From NCBI GenBank assembly GCA_035647855.1, contig DASRMP010000029.1:1-19340 (forward strand): 19,340 bases of DNA, in the 5' to 3' direction. Position numbers and translations under genes: made by a program. Under the pieces are notes generated by a model. That model did no database searches, was not told the DNA's origin, and saw only the letters and a program-made list of their open reading frames with translations. Every line of letters begins with the position of its first letter. Within the stretch, counting starts at the first letter, position 1. This document shows, piece by piece, positions 7,952 to 14,887 of this stretch. This stretch comes from JAAZBW01 sp035647855. GTDB lineage: Bacteria > Actinomycetota > Actinomycetes > Actinomycetales > Actinomycetaceae.

Positions 7952-9127
7952 TCACTGGCCCTTCACGTTGACGATCTGGTGAAGCTCGTGGTCGACGGTC
8001 ACGAGGTCGGCGGCGTCGGCCATGACGGTGTCGATGTCCTTGTAGGCGTCCGGGATCTCGTCCACGAACGCGGCGGAATCGCGGTATTCGATGCCTTTCA
8101 TCCGCCGTCGCAGATCGTCCTGGCTGAACGTCTTGCGCGCCAGCGTCCGCGAGTACGCGCGTCCCGCCCCGTGCGGCGCCGAGCACAGCGACATCTCGTT
8201 GCCCTTGCCGGTCACCACGTAGGACCGCGTCCCCATCGAGCCGGGGATCAGTCCGCGCACGCCGTCGTGAGCTGCGATCGCGCCCTTACGGGAGACGACG
8301 CGCCGCTCGCCGAAATGCGTCTCGACGGCGCTGTAGTTGTGGTGGCAGTTGACCTCCTCCAGGCGGCGGACCTCGGCGCCCATGAACCGGCCGAGCTGAT
8401 CCACCACGCGATCCATCATCACCTCGCGGTTGAGTCTGGCGAACTCCTGGGCCCAGTGGAGGTGGGCGAGGTAGCGGTGGTAGTCGTCGTCATCGGAGGT
8501 GAGGTAGGCGAGGTTGAGGTCAGGCAATTCCTCGGACCGTCGCAGCGCGCGGTCCTTCGCCGCGCTTATGTACTTGCGGGCGATCCTGTTGCCCACGCCC
8601 CTGCTGCCCGAGTGGAGGAACGTCCACACCCGGCCCTGCTCGTCCGCGGTCACCTCGATGAAGTGGTTGCCGCCGCCGAGAGATCCGAGCTGCAGGCGCC
8701 AGTTGGCCGCGAAGTCGCTGGGAGTGACCATCTCTTCGCGTGCGAGGCGCTCGAGTTCCGCCACCGCCTCTCCCGCGATGCCGTGCACTTTCCGGTTGTA
8801 CTTGCCCGGGCTCACCGGGACCGCGCGCTCGATCTGCCGGCGCAGCTGGGAGAGCGGGTGCGACGCCGACCGGACCTGGTCCTCCATGAACTGGGTCCGC
8901 ACCGCGACCATTCCGCACCCGATGTCGACGCCGACGGCGGCCGGAATCACGGCGTCCACCGTGGGGATGACCGAGCCCACGGTTGCGCCGATGCCCACGT
9001 GCGCGTCCGGCATGAGCGCCACGTGCGGGTCCACGATGTCCAGCTCGGCAGTGAGCTTCGCCTGGGCGAGGGCCTGATCGTCGAGGATCGAGGCCCACGA
9101 GTACAGCTTCTCCGCAACCTTTCGCAT
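7952..9127 (-). CDS. rtcB: RtcB-family RNA ligase
   Basis: This is a GTP- and Mn2+-dependent RNA ligase joining 2',3'-cyclic phosphate or 3'-phosphate ends to 5'-hydroxyl ends, as in tRNA repair and RNA healing. The 391-aa length suits the short bacterial form. Visible family motifs are MPDAHVG (39-45), VDIGCGM with Asp68 and Cys71, GGGNHF with His155, HSGSRG (172-177), CHHN with His262 and His263, and SAPHGAGRAYSR with His319 in the position of the guanylylated histidine. Known metal and nucleotide ligands all appear intact. No archease or RtcR regulator is adjacent, so the gene stands alone. Array A repeats begin about 95 bp upstream of its start and may lie in or next to its promoter. Only a weak GGTGGG ribosome site is seen. 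Confidence 0.95.
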   Translation of the reverse strand: MRKVAEKLYSWASILDDQALAQAKLTAELDIVDPHVALMPDAHVGIGATVGSVIPTVDAVIPAAVGVDIGCGMVAVRTQFMEDQVRSASHPLSQLRRQIERAVPVSPGKYNRKVHGIAGEAVAELERLAREEMVTPSDFAANWRLQLGSLGGGNHFIEVTADEQGRVWTFLHSGSRGVGNRIARKYISAAKDRALRRSEELPDLNLAYLTSDDDDYHRYLAHLHWAQEFARLNREVMMDRVVDQLGRFMGAEVRRLEEVNCHHNYSAVETHFGERRVVSRKGAIAAHDGVRGLIPGSMGTRSYVVTGKGNEMSLCSAPHGAGRAYSRTLARKTFSQDDLRRRMKGIEYRDSAAFVDEIPDAYKDIDTVMADAADLVTVDHELHQIVNVKGQ

Positions 9128-9221
9128 GCACCCACCATGTCATGAGGTTCCGCATGAGGTTCCTTTGCCCCGCGCTCCGGGGACGGAGCTCAGGCGTACG
9201 GCACCGACGCGTCCCGACCAA

Positions 9222-9376
9222 TGGCGCACGAGAGTCACATCGGGGCGCATGATCGTCACGGTATGGCGCGCAAACGTCACATTCACAGAATCGTGGCGCA
9301 CGACCGTCACAAGATGGCTGGCGTTCGTCACGATGGCGCAGTGACGTCACTGCGCCATCGTGACGAACGTGCGCCA
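9222..9376. repeat. Repeat array A: 17-nt motifs around a perfect palindrome
   Basis: Five leftward-facing motif copies (TGGCGCACGAtCGTCAC type) lie at 9222-9238, 9243-9259, 9264-9280, 9294-9310 and 9315-9331, and one rightward copy (GTGACGAACGTGCGCCA) lies at 9360-9376. Where the orientation flips, 9322-9369 is a perfect 48-bp palindrome centred on GTGAC|GTCAC (9341-9350). The spacers are short and variable. The same motif and the same palindrome occur in array B. No ORF with recognisable protein character runs through it. Confidence 0.9.
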
Positions 9377-9541
9377 TCTCTCTGACCTCGCCGCACCCGC
9401 GCCTGCCGTTCGCCAGCGCGAGCAACATCTCCGGGAGGGCGAACAGCGCGTTCACGCTGCGCATGATCGCCGATTCGATCCACCGGCCCACGAACCCGAG
9501 CCGCCCGCGCCGACGACGCCGACGGGGTCTTGATCTCAGTG
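9377..9541 (-). other. Possible small-protein or decayed coding remnant
   Basis: On the minus strand the interval between the MBL-rhodanese stop and array A reads as an Arg-rich then amphipathic peptide (GRWIESAIMRSVNALFALPE, then MLLALANG) that continues into the repeats without its own stop. The hydrophobic pattern is more protein-like than chance frames nearby, but there is no clear ribosome site or family match. It could be the stub of a gene whose end was replaced by the repeats, or non-coding. Confidence 0.2.
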
Positions 9542-9550
9542 AGCAGCCAA

Positions 9551-10909
9551 CTACGGGACGATCGGCAGGCCCGCGGCCTCCGCGGCGCGCCCGAAGCGGT
9601 CATTTATGACAACCACGCGCCGACCCGTCGCGGCGATCAGCGATCCCGCAATCGACGACCGGTACCCCGTGCGGCAGTGCACCCACACCTCGCCATCCGG
9701 GACATCGTCCATCCGCGTTGCGATCTCGTGGATCGGGATGTGTGCCGCACCGTCGATGTGGGCCTCGCGCCACTCGCCCTCACGGCGAACATCGAGGATC
9801 TTGACCTCGCGGTGGTGCCGCACTTGAGCGAGATCCGCGAACGTGGCGCGCTGCAGGGTGGCGAGCGGTGAGTCGGTCCAGTCCTGCGGTCCGCCGGTGG
9901 CCGCAGCGGCGGGGCGGTCGATCCCGATGCGGGTGAGTTCGCGCTGGGCCTCGGCGACGTCGTCGGGGGTCTCACCCAGGAGCGTCACCGGAGTGCCCCA
10001 CGGGATGAGCCAGCCGATGTAGGTGGCGAACTCGCCGTCCATCCCGAAGTTGAACGTTCCCGGCATGTGCCCCGCTGCGAACGCGGTGCGTGAGCGCAGG
10101 TCCACGAGCCATTCCCCGGCCTCAAGGCGGCGCCGCAGGTCCTCCTTGTCCGCCCGCTGCGGCTCGGAAAGGTCGGAGGCGGTGGGACCTGCGGCGTTGG
10201 CGGGCCCCATGTGCACGTAGTAGGCGGGGTAGGCGTCGAGGCCGGCGAGCGTGTCCGCCACGAAGTCCGCCTCGTCCTGCGTGAGCACGGGGTTGGTGAT
10301 CCGTTCCTGCCCGATCGTCGACGACGTCGTGCTCTCACCCGCCGGCGTCGCACTGCAGAACGAACCGAAACCGTGCGTGGGCATCACACGGGTCTCGTCG
10401 GAGAGTTCGGCGGCGAGCAGGTTGGCGGAGGCATACTGGTGGCGGGCGAGGGCGTGCTTGTGTTCCTCGCCGAGGAGGTCGGGGCGTCCGGTAGAGCCGA
10501 ACAGCAGCGAGCCGCCCGTGAACACCGCAGGTTGCTCGCCCTCCAGGGCGTAGGACAGGTGCGTGAACGTGTGGCCGGGCGTGTGGATCGCGCGCACACG
10601 CATCTGGGGGCTCACCTCGATCACGTCGCCATTCCGGATGGGGATGCGTTCGAAGGAGACGGCGTCATCGGCGTTGACGAAGTACTGGGCGCCGGTCTCC
10701 TGGGCGAGGGCGTGGCCGCCGGTGACGTAGTCGTTGTGGATGTGCGTCTCGAAGACGTGCGTAATTCTCACGTTGGCGCGGGCTGCGGCGTCGAGGACGC
10801 GGTCGATGTCGCGCTGCGGGTCGACGACGAACCCAACCTCCCCGTCATGGACGAAATAGCTGCGATCGCCGAGAGACGGAGTCTCGATCGTGATGAAGGC
10901 GAGTGGCAT
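9551..10909 (-). CDS. MBL-fold persulfide dioxygenase-like enzyme fused to tandem rhodanese domains
   Basis: This 452-aa protein has an N-terminal metallo-beta-lactamase domain of the ETHE1/CstB type. Visible features are THIHNDY with His56, His58 and Asp60, PGHT with His113, GRPDL with Asp144, and PTHG with His179. ETHE1-like enzymes use a His/His/Asp iron site to oxidise persulfides to sulfite. Position 61 is Tyr instead of the His of canonical HxHxDH hydrolases, as I recall for this subfamily. Two rhodanese domains follow. The first (about 255-330) has no active-site Cys in its loop and is probably structural. The second (about 355-450) has VHCRTGYRS with Cys412 and should carry sulfane sulfur. 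The likely role is cytoplasmic reactive-sulfur detoxification. No CsoR/CstR-like site lies in its own upstream 100 bp. Confidence 0.92.
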   Translation of the reverse strand: MPLAFITIETPSLGDRSYFVHDGEVGFVVDPQRDIDRVLDAAARANVRITHVFETHIHNDYVTGGHALAQETGAQYFVNADDAVSFERIPIRNGDVIEVSPQMRVRAIHTPGHTFTHLSYALEGEQPAVFTGGSLLFGSTGRPDLLGEEHKHALARHQYASANLLAAELSDETRVMPTHGFGSFCSATPAGESTTSSTIGQERITNPVLTQDEADFVADTLAGLDAYPAYYVHMGPANAAGPTASDLSEPQRADKEDLRRRLEAGEWLVDLRSRTAFAAGHMPGTFNFGMDGEFATYIGWLIPWGTPVTLLGETPDDVAEAQRELTRIGIDRPAAAATGGPQDWTDSPLATLQRATFADLAQVRHHREVKILDVRREGEWREAHIDGAAHIPIHEIATRMDDVPDGEVWVHCRTGYRSSIAGSLIAATGRRVVVINDRFGRAAEAAGLPIVP

Positions 10910-11025
10910 CTGGCGTGGTCCTTCCCTGAAAGATCGACACTACCCGGCGCGAGCGGCCGCCACCTTCTCCAGCCTCTCATCGCCGTGGCAGCCGCAAATC
11001 GGTGAGCCTTCGGAGCCGCGCGCGG

Positions 11026-11793
11026 TCAGGCCGCGAGTTCGCGCCGCCGGAACACCGCCACCGCCCCGGCCAGCACCAGCACCGCCAGCAAGATCCCCGT
11101 CACCACCGGCCAGATCCAGTCCGCCGAGCCTCCGGTGGCGAGGTGGGCGGGCGCGGTCGTGAGCCCGGCCGGGCTCCAACGCTCCGCCGGCTGCCAGATG
11201 GCCGCGATCGAGATCACCATGTACACCCCGAGCCCGAGACCGGCCGCCCCCAGGGCGCTCGTGAACCACGCGGACCCGAGGAACGTCACCGCGAGCAGCA
11301 AGAGAGCCAGGACGAGCCACACCGCAGTCCCCGCGGCGAGCGGCTCGAGCGGCGCTCCCGGGAACAGCGCCGCGGTCAGCCCGAACGTCACGACAGCGCC
11401 GAGCACCGTCGCGCCCAGCACGAGTACCAGCGAAGCCACCACCTTCGCCAGCACGAACGCCGGTCTGGACACCGGTCGTGCCAACATCATCACCGCAGTG
11501 CCGTTGCGGACCTCGCCGTTCACCGCGCCGCCGAGCGAGATCACCAGCGCGATCGTCGCGATCTGCGCGAGGTTCTTCGCCCACTGCGCGTACGAGTCCA
11601 CCCACGTGGGGTCGGGTACCTCGATCACCAGCCCGCCACCGAGATCCATCCCGCCGAGCAGGGCGGGCAACAGGTATGCCGTCACGGCGGACATGACCGC
11701 GAGCGCCAAGAGGATCAGCGGAAGCACCCAGATACGCCAGGTGTGGACGATCTCCTTCGCCTCCTTCGCGAGGAACGGCCTGAAACCGGTCAT
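11026..11793 (-). CDS. ABC-2 type transporter permease
   Basis: This 255-aa integral membrane protein starts at an ATG overlapping the ATPase stop by 4 nt (ATGA). It opens with an amphipathic MTGFRPFLAKEAKEIVHTWR and shows about six hydrophobic segments: WVLPLILLALAVMSAVTAYL near residue 22, IATIALVISLGGAV, a long LVLVLGATVLGAVVTFGLTA stretch, VWLVLALLLLAVTFLGSA, LGAAGLGLGVYMVISIAAI, and a last VVTGILLAVLVLAGAVAVF ending in RRREL. The GEVRNGTAVMMLARPVSR segment between helices is typical of ABC-2 permeases that pair with a single ATPase (NatB-like or drug/lipid exporters). The substrate cannot be read from sequence. It is the last gene of the padR operon. Confidence 0.9.
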   Translation of the reverse strand: MTGFRPFLAKEAKEIVHTWRIWVLPLILLALAVMSAVTAYLLPALLGGMDLGGGLVIEVPDPTWVDSYAQWAKNLAQIATIALVISLGGAVNGEVRNGTAVMMLARPVSRPAFVLAKVVASLVLVLGATVLGAVVTFGLTAALFPGAPLEPLAAGTAVWLVLALLLLAVTFLGSAWFTSALGAAGLGLGVYMVISIAAIWQPAERWSPAGLTTAPAHLATGGSADWIWPVVTGILLAVLVLAGAVAVFRRRELAA

Positions 11794-12734
11794 GGCGTCG
11801 CCCCCACGAGTTCGGCGAACACGTCCTCGAGCGTCGGCTCGACTTCCACCAGGAACCGCAGTCCGAGGCCAGCGTCCGCCACCAGGCGGGGCAGCCGAAC
11901 TCGCGACGCCCCGACCGAGGTGACCGTGAGGACCAGGGCGTCGCCGTCGTCGTGAATGGAGGAACACCAAGGCTCGCGCGCGAGCGCCTCCCGCACGGGC
12001 GTGGCATCCCCGTCGACGACGGCGCGCACCGTCAGCACATGCCCGCGGCGTGCGCGCAACTCGGCCACCGTGCCGGCGGCGACCGACCGACCGCGATGCA
12101 CGATCACCACTTCGTCGCACACCCGCTCGACGTCCGAGAGCACGTGCGTGGAGAGCAGGACCGTGGCGCGGCCGCGGAGGCCGGCGATCATGCCGAGGAC
12201 GTCGCGACGGCCGAGGGGATCGAGGGCGGAGGTGGGCTCGTCGAGGATGAGGAGTTCGGGCGCGCCGATGAGTGCCTGTGCGATGCCGAGGCGTTGCCGC
12301 ATGCCGCGCGAGTAGCCGCCGATGCGCTGCGTCACGCCCGCGAGGCCGGCCATCTCGAGGAGTGATCCCGTGCGGCGTTCGCCGGTCGCGCGGTCGACGC
12401 CGGCGAGCGACCCGGCGAGGGCCATCCAATCGCGCGCGGTCATCCACGGGTAGAAGCCTGGGACGTCCGGCAGGTAGCCGGCGCGAGAGCGGTAGTCGCC
12501 GTTCGTGCTCGCGCCGATGGGCTCGCCGAGGACTGTTGCGTGGCCTGCGGTGGCGCGCGCGAACCCCATGAGGATGCGGATCGCGGTGCTCTTGCCGGCC
12601 CCGTTCGGGCCGAGCAGGCCGACAACGCGGCCGGTCGGCACGGTGAGGTCGAGGCCGTCAAGCGCGGCGACGTCGCCGTACTGCTTGGTCAGGCCGCGCA
12701 CCTCGACCGCGGGGCGGCCTGTCTGCCCGGCCAT
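11790..12734 (-). CDS. ABC transporter ATP-binding protein
   Basis: This is the cytoplasmic ATPase that powers the adjacent ABC-2 permease. In its 314 aa the motifs are intact: Walker A GPNGAGKS (about 42-49), the Q-loop region near DVPGFYPWMT, a signature of the SRGMRQR type (about 142-148), Walker B LLILDEP with Glu166, the D-loop SALD, and the H-loop LLSTH with His197. The C-terminal 90 residues form the extra domain seen in ABC-2 ATPases. The ATG at 12734 shares one base with the upstream stop (TGATG). A GTG three bases earlier (12737) is an equally plausible start. The SRGMRQR-type signature is usual for exporters paired with ABC-2 permeases. Confidence 0.95.
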   Translation of the reverse strand: MAGQTGRPAVEVRGLTKQYGDVAALDGLDLTVPTGRVVGLLGPNGAGKSTAIRILMGFARATAGHATVLGEPIGASTNGDYRSRAGYLPDVPGFYPWMTARDWMALAGSLAGVDRATGERRTGSLLEMAGLAGVTQRIGGYSRGMRQRLGIAQALIGAPELLILDEPTSALDPLGRRDVLGMIAGLRGRATVLLSTHVLSDVERVCDEVVIVHRGRSVAAGTVAELRARRGHVLTVRAVVDGDATPVREALAREPWCSSIHDDGDALVLTVTSVGASRVRLPRLVADAGLGLRFLVEVEPTLEDVFAELVGATP

Positions 12735-13180
12735 CACGCGTCACCACTTCGCTCGCCGTAGAGGTCGTCAAGGGCTGCGGCGGTGCGGTCGACGGCGGGT
12801 GAAGGCGTTCCCGCGGGAATGATTCCGGGAACGTTCCCAGGAGCGTTTCGGGGAGCGTTTCCGGGAGCGTTCGGCGTTCCCGCGTAAGCGTTTCGGGGAA
12901 CGTTCGGCGTTCCCGCGTAAACGTTTCCGGCGCCGACCGGCGCGAGGTTCTGCTGGTGCGAGCGCCGCACGAGAAGGAATGCGATCGGCCCGAAGAGGCT
13001 GAACACCAGGATGACGGCCAGCCACAGCCACCGGTTCGGAGGCGGCATGCGGCCGTCGGGAGTGCGGGCCCACGCGACGAGGCCGACGATCAACAGAGTC
13101 AGTTGCAGCACCGCGAGCACACCGAGCAGCACGAGGACCACGGGCGCGAGGGCCAGAAGTCCGTCCAAGGCGGATTCCAT
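12734..13180 (-). CDS. Small membrane protein with PLDc_N-like (phospholipase D nuclease N-terminal) domain
   Basis: This 148-aa protein has two transmembrane helices (about residues 9-37 and 51-71). The stretch with ARTPDGRMPPPNRWLWLAVI, then FSLFGPIAFLLVRR, matches the PLDc_N module found at the front of cardiolipin synthases and as stand-alone small proteins beside ABC transporters. There is no HKD catalytic motif, so it is not an enzyme. The C-terminal tail is low complexity (repeated NAYAGTPN and NAPGN-like peptides) encoded by tandem DNA repeats. It starts immediately after the upstream stop (no gap) and ends 1 nt inside the ATPase start. In this operon it may act as an accessory subunit of the transporter, which is inference. 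Confidence 0.78.
   Translation of the reverse strand: MESALDGLLALAPVVLVLLGVLAVLQLTLLIVGLVAWARTPDGRMPPPNRWLWLAVILVFSLFGPIAFLLVRRSHQQNLAPVGAGNVYAGTPNVPRNAYAGTPNAPGNAPRNAPGNVPGIIPAGTPSPAVDRTAAALDDLYGERSGDA
12815..12935 (-). repeat. Degenerate tandem repeat in the PLDc_N-like gene
   Basis: Plus-strand units such as GTTCGGCGTTCCCGCGTAA and GAGCGTTTCGGGGAGCGTTT recur several times, producing an Asn/Ala/Pro/Gly-rich tail. The units keep the reading frame. Confidence 0.7.
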
Positions 13181-14095
13181 CTACTTGCCTTCCGAGGAAG
13201 TGCCGGGCGAGGGCCGGGAAGTGCCGGGCGAGGGGGCGCCGGAGGAGGAAGTGCCGGACCACAGCGCACGGAGCCCAGCGCGCACCGGGAGGACGGTTGC
13301 CGCGATCGCGATCGCGGGCGGGGTCACGGCCTTCATGAGGGCGGTCAACGGGTGGTTGCGGTGCGGCTTTCGGGCGGCCAGTTCCGTGTGCACGGCGGTG
13401 CCGGCCATGGCGGCGTTGATGAATCCGCCGAGTGCGGGCCGGATGAGGCGGTCGTCGCCGGTGGCGGAGCGCGCGGCCCATACTGCGGCGCCGACTGCCG
13501 CCACCACGTACGGAATGAGGACGGTGCGCCGGTCACCCCAGCGGTCGGGCTTGCCGAGCAACGTGAAGTGGGAGGGAACCCTGCCCTCGGCGTCAGCGTT
13601 ACGCCACGCAGCGGCGGCGAACACCGCGGTCTTCATCGCCACCCCAACGGAGTAAGCCCGCACCAGGCCGGTGGCCCAGGCGGGGATGGCGCCGAGGACA
13701 TCGGCGTCGTAGTCGTCGGGGCGGAGCCGGCCGAGCTTCACCGCGACTGCCCCGAGGTTCACCGACCAGCCCACGCCGATCACGTGCGGCACGAAGATCG
13801 CCGGGTTGGAGGGGTCCCAGAGCCGGGACCGGACGGCGGCGTCGGTGGCGCCGCGCGAGTCGTAGGGGACGCCGAGGATGGTGCCCTGCCGTCCGTCAGC
13901 GGCAGCGGGCGACGAAGGCCCGACGACGGCGGCCGCGTAGTCCGCCGCAGAACCGAGGTCCCCGGGCGTGACACCTTCGGCCAGGATCTCGCGAAGATCG
14001 GCGAGCGCGGCTTCACGGGCAGTCGCGGAGAGCGGACCGAGGTGGGCGGCGACGTCGTCGACGTACTCGGCAGCGGAAGGATCGAGCGTGGACAT
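13181..14095 (-). CDS. DUF5808-like membrane protein with HAAS/DUF1700-like N-terminus
   Basis: This 304-aa protein starts at an ATG that shares one base with the padR stop. The first 50 residues (DPSAAEYVDDVAAHLGPLSA, then TAREAALADLREILAEG) form a short helical domain like the HAAS/DUF1700 domains that accompany PadR regulators. The middle (RLWDPSNPAIFVPHVIGVGW, then SVNLG) matches the pattern of DUF5808, a membrane module with W-P-IFVP-GWxxN residues. Four or five hydrophobic segments follow. The C-terminal tail (GTSSSGAPSPGTSRPSPGTS) is low complexity from DNA repeats at 13196-13256. PadR-HAAS-ABC operons are common and may respond to membrane stress or lipophilic compounds, but the molecular role of this protein is unknown. 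Confidence 0.72.
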   Translation of the reverse strand: MSTLDPSAAEYVDDVAAHLGPLSATAREAALADLREILAEGVTPGDLGSAADYAAAVVGPSSPAAADGRQGTILGVPYDSRGATDAAVRSRLWDPSNPAIFVPHVIGVGWSVNLGAVAVKLGRLRPDDYDADVLGAIPAWATGLVRAYSVGVAMKTAVFAAAAWRNADAEGRVPSHFTLLGKPDRWGDRRTVLIPYVVAAVGAAVWAARSATGDDRLIRPALGGFINAAMAGTAVHTELAARKPHRNHPLTALMKAVTPPAIAIAATVLPVRAGLRALWSGTSSSGAPSPGTSRPSPGTSSEGK

Positions 14096-14427
14096 CAGGC
14101 CTCCAGAATCGAGCTGAGTTCGCGGACGAGTCCCTGCCAGGTCTCTGTCAGCTCGGCGAGCTGACTGCGGCCGGCGGGAGTGAGTTCGTAGTACTTGCGC
14201 GGCGGCCCCAGCGGGGATTCCTCCCAGCGGGTGACCAGCAGTCCGGAGCTGCGTAGGCGTGTGAGGAGCGGGTAGACGGTTCCGGAGCCCGCGCCGAGGG
14301 CTTCGTGCTCCGAGAGGCGTTCGATGATCGCGCCGCCGTAGAGCGGCTCATCCCGGAGCAGTGCGAGGATCGCCAGTTCGAGGACGCCGCGGCGGAGTTG
14401 GGCGAGAGGTTCGTCGCGACCTGCCAT
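14095..14427 (-). CDS. PadR-family transcriptional regulator
   Basis: This 110-aa winged-helix repressor has the PadR core LRRGVLELAILALL, then LYGGAIIERLSE, then the recognition region GSGTVYPLLTRLRSSGLLVT, the wing PPRKYYELTPAGR, and a short C-terminal dimerisation helix. PadR proteins usually repress their own operon and are released by ligands such as phenolics or drugs. The start is supported by GAAGGGAG upstream. The stop overlaps the next gene by one base, so it heads the transporter operon and very likely controls it. Its 5' leader contains a hexanucleotide tandem repeat. The ligand is unknown. Confidence 0.94.
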   Translation of the reverse strand: MAGRDEPLAQLRRGVLELAILALLRDEPLYGGAIIERLSEHEALGAGSGTVYPLLTRLRSSGLLVTRWEESPLGPPRKYYELTPAGRSQLAELTETWQGLVRELSSILEA

Positions 14428-14444
14428 GAGTGGCTCCCTTCGCG

Positions 14445-14486
14445 CCTGGACGTGGACGTGGACGTGGACGTGGACGTGGACTTGGA
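14445..14486. repeat. Hexanucleotide tandem repeat in the padR 5' leader
   Basis: Five exact CGTGGA units occupy 14451-14480, flanked by degenerate CCTGGA and CTTGGA units. This lies 18 nt upstream of the padR start codon, between it and the candidate promoter at 14555-14583. Confidence 0.9.
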
Positions 14487-14554
14487 CCTATCAGCTTGTG
14501 CCGGATCCGCGCCCCTCGATCCAGGGACCTCAGGAGCCGTGTTCCGTCAGGTAC

Positions 14555-14583
14555 TTTCTACCACATGCTAGTAGTTGGCACAA
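14555..14583 (-). promoter_or_regulatory. Candidate padR operon promoter with embedded palindrome
   Basis: On the minus strand TTGTGC (-35-like, 14578-14583) is followed after exactly 17 bp by TAGAAA (-10-like, 14555-14560). The spacer carries a short interrupted inverted repeat CTAC...GTAG that could be a PadR operator. The boxes are weak matches and the assignment is inferred from position about 130 bp ahead of padR. Confidence 0.4.
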
Positions 14584-14619
14584 GGTACTGGATGCTGGAA
14601 GACCGCGTCGTGGCCGGGC

Positions 14620-14768
14620 CGTTCCGGCGGGTGCTTGGTATGGACAACTCTCTGCCCCAGCGAAGGATTCGTTCGTTTTCAACGACGCCGGCCATCGCGC
14701 CCAGTTCGACAAGCCGGCCCGAGTTCGGGGAGGTGATGCGGCACGTCGCAGGGGTGGCGGTGCCTTGA
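14620..14768 (+). pseudogene. Frameshifted 3' remnant of an alpha/beta-hydrolase gene
   Basis: One frame reads WYGQLSAPAKDSFVFNDAGH, then RAQFDKP. This matches the end of alpha/beta-fold hydrolases of the proline iminopeptidase type, where L-AP-K precedes the strand and the catalytic His sits in a DAGH/DSGH loop followed by Q/E-F-P. Right after FDKP the similarity passes to another frame, RPEFGEVMRHVAGVAVP followed by TGA at 14766-14768, as expected for the C-terminal helix. No nucleophile motif (GxSxG) or 5' part is present upstream, where the padR promoter region lies instead. The interval 14769-14887 holds nothing I recognise. Confidence 0.5.
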
Positions 14769-14887
14769 CGGGCGCGGTGCGCCTGCAACCCGCTGGCGGC
14801 TTCAGGGCCGCGCCTTGCGGGGCTTCGGACGCCGAGTTCGGGGCGCCAGGTTCCGCTGTCTGCGGTTCCCGTCAGAGCGCGGCGCGA

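Noticed and set aside
7979..9145. Long plus-strand frame opposite rtcB
   Set aside because: It is a GC-rich antisense shadow of rtcB with His/Arg/Val-rich composition. rtcB on the other strand has all its catalytic motifs.
9334..9362. Bidirectional rho-independent terminator within the palindromes
   Set aside because: The stem is long but is not followed by a T-tract on either side. It sits at an orientation switch of repeats and is duplicated exactly elsewhere, so a plain terminator does not explain it, although a termination side effect is possible.
11794..12447. Longer permease reading frame starting inside the ATPase gene
   Set aside because: That part is an Arg/His-rich shadow of the ATPase. 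The ATGA overlap start at 11793 gives a proper ABC-2 permease.
14571..14768. Small plus-strand gene starting at 14574 or nearby
   Set aside because: There is no ribosome site and the reading frame is protein-like only at its end, where it completes the shifted hydrolase remnant. A pseudogene explains it better.
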